A stretch of 63,052 nt of DNA from JAEUSG01 sp964590225 (GTDB lineage: Bacteria; Fibrobacterota; OXYB2-FULL-49-7; JAEUSG01): assembly GCA_964590225.1 (NCBI GenBank), contig CAZPWS010000014.1:1-63052 (forward strand), given 5' to 3'. Below, one piece after another: positions 61,066-63,052 of this stretch (its first letter is position 1; every line of letters starts with the position of its first letter). Position numbers and translations under genes: made by a program. The notes under the pieces are model-generated. The model was not told the origin of the DNA. It was given only the letters and a program-made list of their open reading frames with translations, and did not search any database.

Positions 61066-63052
61066 ATGCAAAGTAAGTTAATTACTGGTCGCTTCTTCTC
61101 ATTTCTTTTTTTGATCCCGCTTCTCTTCACTGTTAATTCTTCCTCGCAGATGGTTGTCAGGAGAATTCTGAATGACACCCTGAAGAGCGACACAGTTTTT
61201 TATAGCGGTTCAATGTTGCCTCCCACGCAGGCTGCCGTTAATTTGCTCGCCAGTAGCGGAATTGCCCAAACGGGACTCAATATCATGATTGCTGCCGACT
61301 TTAGCGAATCTATGACAGAAAATGCACAGGATACCGCCGTAAAGAAGGCTTTTTTAATGCGTGATGCTGTCAGGAGTTTTATTGATAATAAATTAAAAGT
61401 TGACGATGGTCTTGCTCTTATGCGTTTTACAAAAGGGTATCAGCTTTTCCCGGAAAAGGAGAGGAGATTTGTTGATGGTAAGGTAACTTTCAAGGTTCGA
61501 GTTGAGGCGGGAGGGAAGGTTGTACTTAGGGACACGGTATGGGCGGTTGGTCGTAGCAAGAATTGGCTCGGTAAAAGAGAATGGGCAAGCCATAGCTTTA
61601 ACACTACCTGGGAATGGGGTAATGAAAACTTTGGTAGAAATCTTGGTGGAAGGGATATGTATGGCCACCTTTGGGGCAGAGATTCTATGGGCGTTATTTT
61701 TGACTCCGTAGCGATTGGAGTTAACAACAGTTCGAAAATCAATTTCGTACTAGATTCGGTTGAGAGCGACTCAGTTTTGTATGTTTCACCAGCACCGCCA
61801 GTTGGTTTCACTTATCTTTCGGCAAGCTATTGTCGTACAAATTTTGGTAAGCTATACCCCAGAGATGAGGTGTATGCGGATACATTCTATTATATGCCTG
61901 GTTCGTTGACTGGTTCGGTTGATACTTTTTACATTGGCTCATACATTGGTAACTATTATGCTCTTAACCATTCGACATCTTATGGCATAGAAAAAATGTG
62001 GTGGCAGTTTTCACGAAGGGTGGATTTTTCGATATATCCACCAGTCGATACTGGGAAGGTTTATAATATGTTAGATCCGAGCGCACCGGACTATATGAGG
62101 CCTCCTGCTGAAGGGTGGGGGGGGAATAGTTTTGATGGCCGTGTAGTTAGGGCATCTATGGAAAATCCTGAAATTCCAACTCCTAAAACAGCCATCTATT
62201 TCAACCTGTGGCAGGCTGTTCGTTATTCTCTTACTCATAACGACAAGGGATCTGCGCCAGTAATCATTTTCTTGACTGATGGTTCTGATGAAATGTCGCC
62301 AAGAGCCTTTAGGGATTATCATGCTAATAGTCCATTGTTCCCAGTACCTCGCCATTTTCGCAATCTTCCAGCCGATCTTGATGGTTCAGCTGCGTTTGAC
62401 ACCGTTAGGGCCCGTTTCGAAAGCTTTATGAGAGACAGTATAGGTGATAGGGTAGCGTTATACACCATAGTGATGGATACTGCAAAAAGCCGTCCCGATT
62501 ATCGGACACTTTATCTTTCTTCAAATCGCGGTTTGGCAGATAAAGGCCGTTTTCATCTTGTTGCCGGTGCTAAACTCGACTCTGTTTACGATCTTATTGG
62601 CAGCGATATCCGTGTAAAAGTTGCAAGGCCAATTACAAATCAGCCGATTTTTATTGATATGGTAAATAGGCTGGATGGTGGTCGTTTTGTAGCCGGCTCT
62701 GAATACCCTGGCCCTACCAACAATATTAATTTCGATAGTGTCCGTGTTGACTCAACCGGTGATAACTATATAATCAGGTTTTATAAAAATGATGGTCTTG
62801 AGGCTGATGCTGTTTTCGATTACTTGTATCGGGTTGAGGCTGTTGTAACAGTCCCTTCGTTATCACCAAGAGCCGTTATTCTAAATCCCGACCCTATTTT
62901 TTCGAGGGCGCAGTATTTGGATGCAAATAATGTTACTAAAACGATATCATTTGATTATGATACCCTTTATGTTAAGAGTGGAATAAATGGTCTTGTACTT
63001 TCCCGTAACTCATCTGTTTTAGACACCAATGGTATAGGTTCCGGCAGCCGTA
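61066..63052 (+). CDS. Secreted von Willebrand factor A-domain protein (partial)
   Basis: AAAGGAAA five bases before ATG 61066 opens a signal peptide (FFSFLFLIPLLFTVNSSSQ). The frame stays open to the window end, so at least 662 residues. The VWA MIDAS motif is complete at its first part: ADFSESM with D78, S80 and S82, and the later VIIFLTDGSDE strand has the aspartate at about 405. More than 300 residues separate these two strands, far above the usual 80-120, so a domain of about 200 residues is inserted in the VWA fold. The region after 530 (VARPITNQPIFIDMVN, YLYRVEAVVTVP) looks like beta-sandwich repeats. A metal-dependent surface-binding role is inferred. Confidence 0.82.
   Translation, partial: MQSKLITGRFFSFLFLIPLLFTVNSSSQMVVRRILNDTLKSDTVFYSGSMLPPTQAAVNLLASSGIAQTGLNIMIAADFSESMTENAQDTAVKKAFLMRDAVRSFIDNKLKVDDGLALMRFTKGYQLFPEKERRFVDGKVTFKVRVEAGGKVVLRDTVWAVGRSKNWLGKREWASHSFNTTWEWGNENFGRNLGGRDMYGHLWGRDSMGVIFDSVAIGVNNSSKINFVLDSVESDSVLYVSPAPPVGFTYLSASYCRTNFGKLYPRDEVYADTFYYMPGSLTGSVDTFYIGSYIGNYYALNHSTSYGIEKMWWQFSRRVDFSIYPPVDTGKVYNMLDPSAPDYMRPPAEGWGGNSFDGRVVRASMENPEIPTPKTAIYFNLWQAVRYSLTHNDKGSAPVIIFLTDGSDEMSPRAFRDYHANSPLFPVPRHFRNLPADLDGSAAFDTVRARFESFMRDSIGDRVALYTIVMDTAKSRPDYRTLYLSSNRGLADKGRFHLVAGAKLDSVYDLIGSDIRVKVARPITNQPIFIDMVNRLDGGRFVAGSEYPGPTNNINFDSVRVDSTGDNYIIRFYKNDGLEADAVFDYLYRVEAVVTVPSLSPRAVILNPDPIFSRAQYLDANNVTKTISFDYDTLYVKSGINGLVLSRNSSVLDTNGIGSGSR

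Noticed and set aside
1..63052. CRISPR arrays, insertion sequences, toxin-antitoxin pairs, restriction systems.
   Set aside because: No spaced direct-repeat array, transposase or known defence gene could be recognised anywhere in the window.

Overview
The window reads as chromosomal DNA from a Gram-negative bacterium of the FCB superphylum, most likely Fibrobacterota or a close relative (an inference; no rRNA is present to settle it). Support comes from lpxB and an outer-membrane-type protein, four secreted proteins with a C-terminal NPFNP- or NPVG-type sorting domain, a GldA/F/G-like ABC system followed by DUF4340, a DUF3098-like protein and carboxynorspermidine decarboxylase. The DNA is moderately AT-rich, genes are dense and often overlap by 1-11 bases, and I see no insertion sequence, phage, CRISPR array or plasmid gene.

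Left part (1-17 kb). A large secreted adhesin-like protein, cut by the window edge, and an outer-membrane-type protein lie on the minus strand. A small membrane gene runs straight into tRNA-Val and tRNA-Asp on the plus strand, followed by an FGE-like lipoprotein. A minus-strand run from 16.9 to 5.9 kb then encodes a secreted propeller protein, a second secreted repeat protein, a Cys-type sulfatase, an MFS transporter, a secreted parallel beta-helix protein, a methyltransferase and NspC. It resembles a locus for handling a sulfated or otherwise decorated polymer, but the substrate cannot be read from sequence.

Centre (17-33 kb). After a 489-bp repeat-rich intergenic region comes a tightly overlapping plus-strand housekeeping run: polA, coaE, a nitrilase-family amidohydrolase, xerC/D and a secreted SH3-like protein. 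It is followed by tRNA-Gln, argC, a hybrid histidine kinase and mfd. On the opposite strand an envelope operon carries a secreted protein, a LytR_C protein, lpxB, murA and a DUF1638 protein.

Signalling block (33-43 kb). A PsiE-like membrane protein and a secreted propeller protein precede a periplasmic solute-binding protein with a membrane histidine kinase. These are divergent from a four-gene run: REC-HDOD, PAS histidine kinase, REC-GAF and a FapA/DUF342 protein. This looks like one multi-component regulatory system and is the best candidate here for an undescribed system.

Right part (43-63 kb). A long plus-strand run carries 5-formyl-THF cyclo-ligase, rlmB, an HtrA-like protease without PDZ, a MurU-AmgK-type fusion and a nitroreductase. 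The GldA/F/G-DUF4340 set, a CorA-family transporter with a changed GMN motif and a SurA-like lipoprotein follow. Then on the minus strand come uxaC, a secreted two-domain protein, DAHP synthase and a degenerate half of PurL containing an in-frame 15-bp tandem repeat. A VWA-domain secreted protein runs off the right edge.
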